5,658 nucleotides of DNA, taken from DASSHC01 sp035693105. Lineage in GTDB: Bacteria > Chloroflexota > Chloroflexia > Thermomicrobiales > Thermomicrobiaceae. The DNA is taken from NCBI GenBank assembly GCA_035693105.1, contig DASSHC010000077.1, positions 1 to 5,658 on the forward strand. Direction: 5' to 3'. The position numbers and the translations under genes were made by a program. Shown one piece after another: positions 5,250 through 5,658 of this stretch (its first letter is position 1; the number at the start of each line of letters is the position of its first letter). The notes under the pieces are model-generated. The model ran no database searches. It was not told the origin of the DNA and was given only the letters and a program-made list of their open reading frames with translations.

Positions 5250-5455
5250 CGTGGTACCACCCTGATGCGCCGCCGCCTCGCGACGACGGCCTCGGACTGA
5301 TGGGTATCAGTCGTGCCCGCTAACGGGGGCGCCGGCGCAGCCTACGCATGCTTCGGTGCGCGGCTCGGAGGTCATGTCGGGCGGGGCCTGGCGCTGCATC
5401 GCAGCGGCGCAGCTCTCTGGGGCCAGGGCCGATCCACCCTACCGGTCCTCGTCAC
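5218..5455 (-). promoter_or_regulatory. T-box leader (tRNA-Met sensing) of metG
   Basis: The leader RNA runs from right to left. The near-canonical T-box AGGGTGGTACCACG occupies 5250-5263 (one mismatch to AGGGTGGTACCGCG), and its UGGU would pair with the ACCA end of tRNA-Met. Stem I is compact: GAGG (5447-5450) pairs with CCTC (5368-5371), GGGTGG (5434-5439) with CCGCCC (5379-5384), and a GGCC-TGGC arm with GCCA-GGCC above. An internal-loop AUG at 5373-5375 followed by A is a specifier matching the downstream metG. An AGAGAG (5413-5418) lies near the apex. A perfect 7 bp hairpin (5295-5312) with an ACCC loop fits stem III. GGCGC (5267-5271) can pair with GCGCC (5244-5248) to form the antiterminator/antisequestrator. 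The class is firm; helix details are hand-drawn. Confidence 0.93.
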
Positions 5456-5476
5456 AGCCTGTTCGCTTTGCGGCGT

Positions 5477-5482
5477 ATTGTA
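5477..5482 (-). promoter_or_regulatory. metG: Probable -10 element of the metG promoter
   Basis: TACAAT on the minus strand matches the -10 consensus at 5 of 6 positions. It lies just after the stop of the upstream methyltransferase gene and would start a leader of about 275 nt that contains the whole T-box. No convincing -35 is seen 16-18 bp upstream, where the sequence is still coding. The position relative to stem I supports it. Confidence 0.5.
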
Positions 5483-5486
5483 CCGC

Positions 5487-5658
5487 TCAGCCCTCGGATT
5501 CCGCGAGCGCTCGCGCACGCCCGAGCAGCAGCGTCGGCACGGCGCGCTCGCCCGGCGCCTGGGACAGCCGCTGCCCGATGGCCGGCGGCTCGCTGATGCG
5601 CTCCAGGCGGAACCCGCTATCGGTCAGGGTGTTCAGGTAGGTGCCGATGGTGCGGGGC
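5487..5658 (-). CDS. C-terminal end of a probable SAM-dependent methyltransferase, 5' truncated by the window
   Basis: The open frame enters from the right edge and ends at TGA 5487-5489, giving 56 residues beginning with RTIGTYLNTLTDSGFRLER. A pattern of R-T--TYLN-L--AGF-LER--EP is common at the end of class I (UbiE/Methyltransf_11-like) methyltransferases, where it forms a late helix and strand before a terminal beta strand; PTLLLGRARALAE would be that last strand and helix. The SAM-binding motif lies outside the window, so the substrate and even the family are provisional. The metG promoter begins right after its stop, and both genes share the strand. Confidence 0.65.
   Translation of the reverse strand, partial: PRTIGTYLNTLTDSGFRLERISEPPAIGQRLSQAPGERAVPTLLLGRARALAESEG

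Overview
This is a GC-rich, gene-dense bacterial window. High GC, a heme-type SdhD, a T-box ahead of metG and many small toxin-antitoxin (TA) genes would fit a Chloroflexota-like organism, with Actinomycetota as the main alternative. The lineage is an inference from gene style, not from a search.

The left end (1-545, plus strand) holds the tail of a probable succinate dehydrogenase cytochrome b subunit (sdhC) and a complete sdhD, overlapping by 4 bp. Next comes a promoter/operator-like block (602-641) with a TGTACA core and a perfect inverted repeat. It precedes a Phd/YefM-family antitoxin (671-943), which overlaps by 4 bp a 48-codon ORF (940-1086) that sits where a toxin gene normally would.

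All remaining genes lie on the minus strand. In transcription order (right to left) they are: the C-terminus of a probable SAM-dependent methyltransferase (5487-5658); a promoter and T-box leader (about 5218-5482) with a Met AUG specifier; methionyl-tRNA synthetase metG (3663-5192); an AbrB/MazE-type DNA-binding antitoxin with no toxin beside it (3334-3612); an APH-type phosphotransferase (2374-3252); a hicB-hicA TA pair (1793-2238); a short open remnant (1731-1802); and a small P-loop kinase of the zeta-toxin-like/AAA_33 type (1137-1724).

The stretch between sdhD and metG (about 3.1 kb) therefore looks like an accessory pocket between two housekeeping loci. It carries one complete TA system, two antitoxins without a recognisable partner and two phosphotransfer enzymes. 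The most informative sequence-level signals are the T-box, whose mutually exclusive hairpin has no U-tract after it, the palindromic operator ahead of the Phd antitoxin, and the 48-residue protein coupled to that antitoxin. No transposase, integrase, tRNA, rRNA or CRISPR array is visible.
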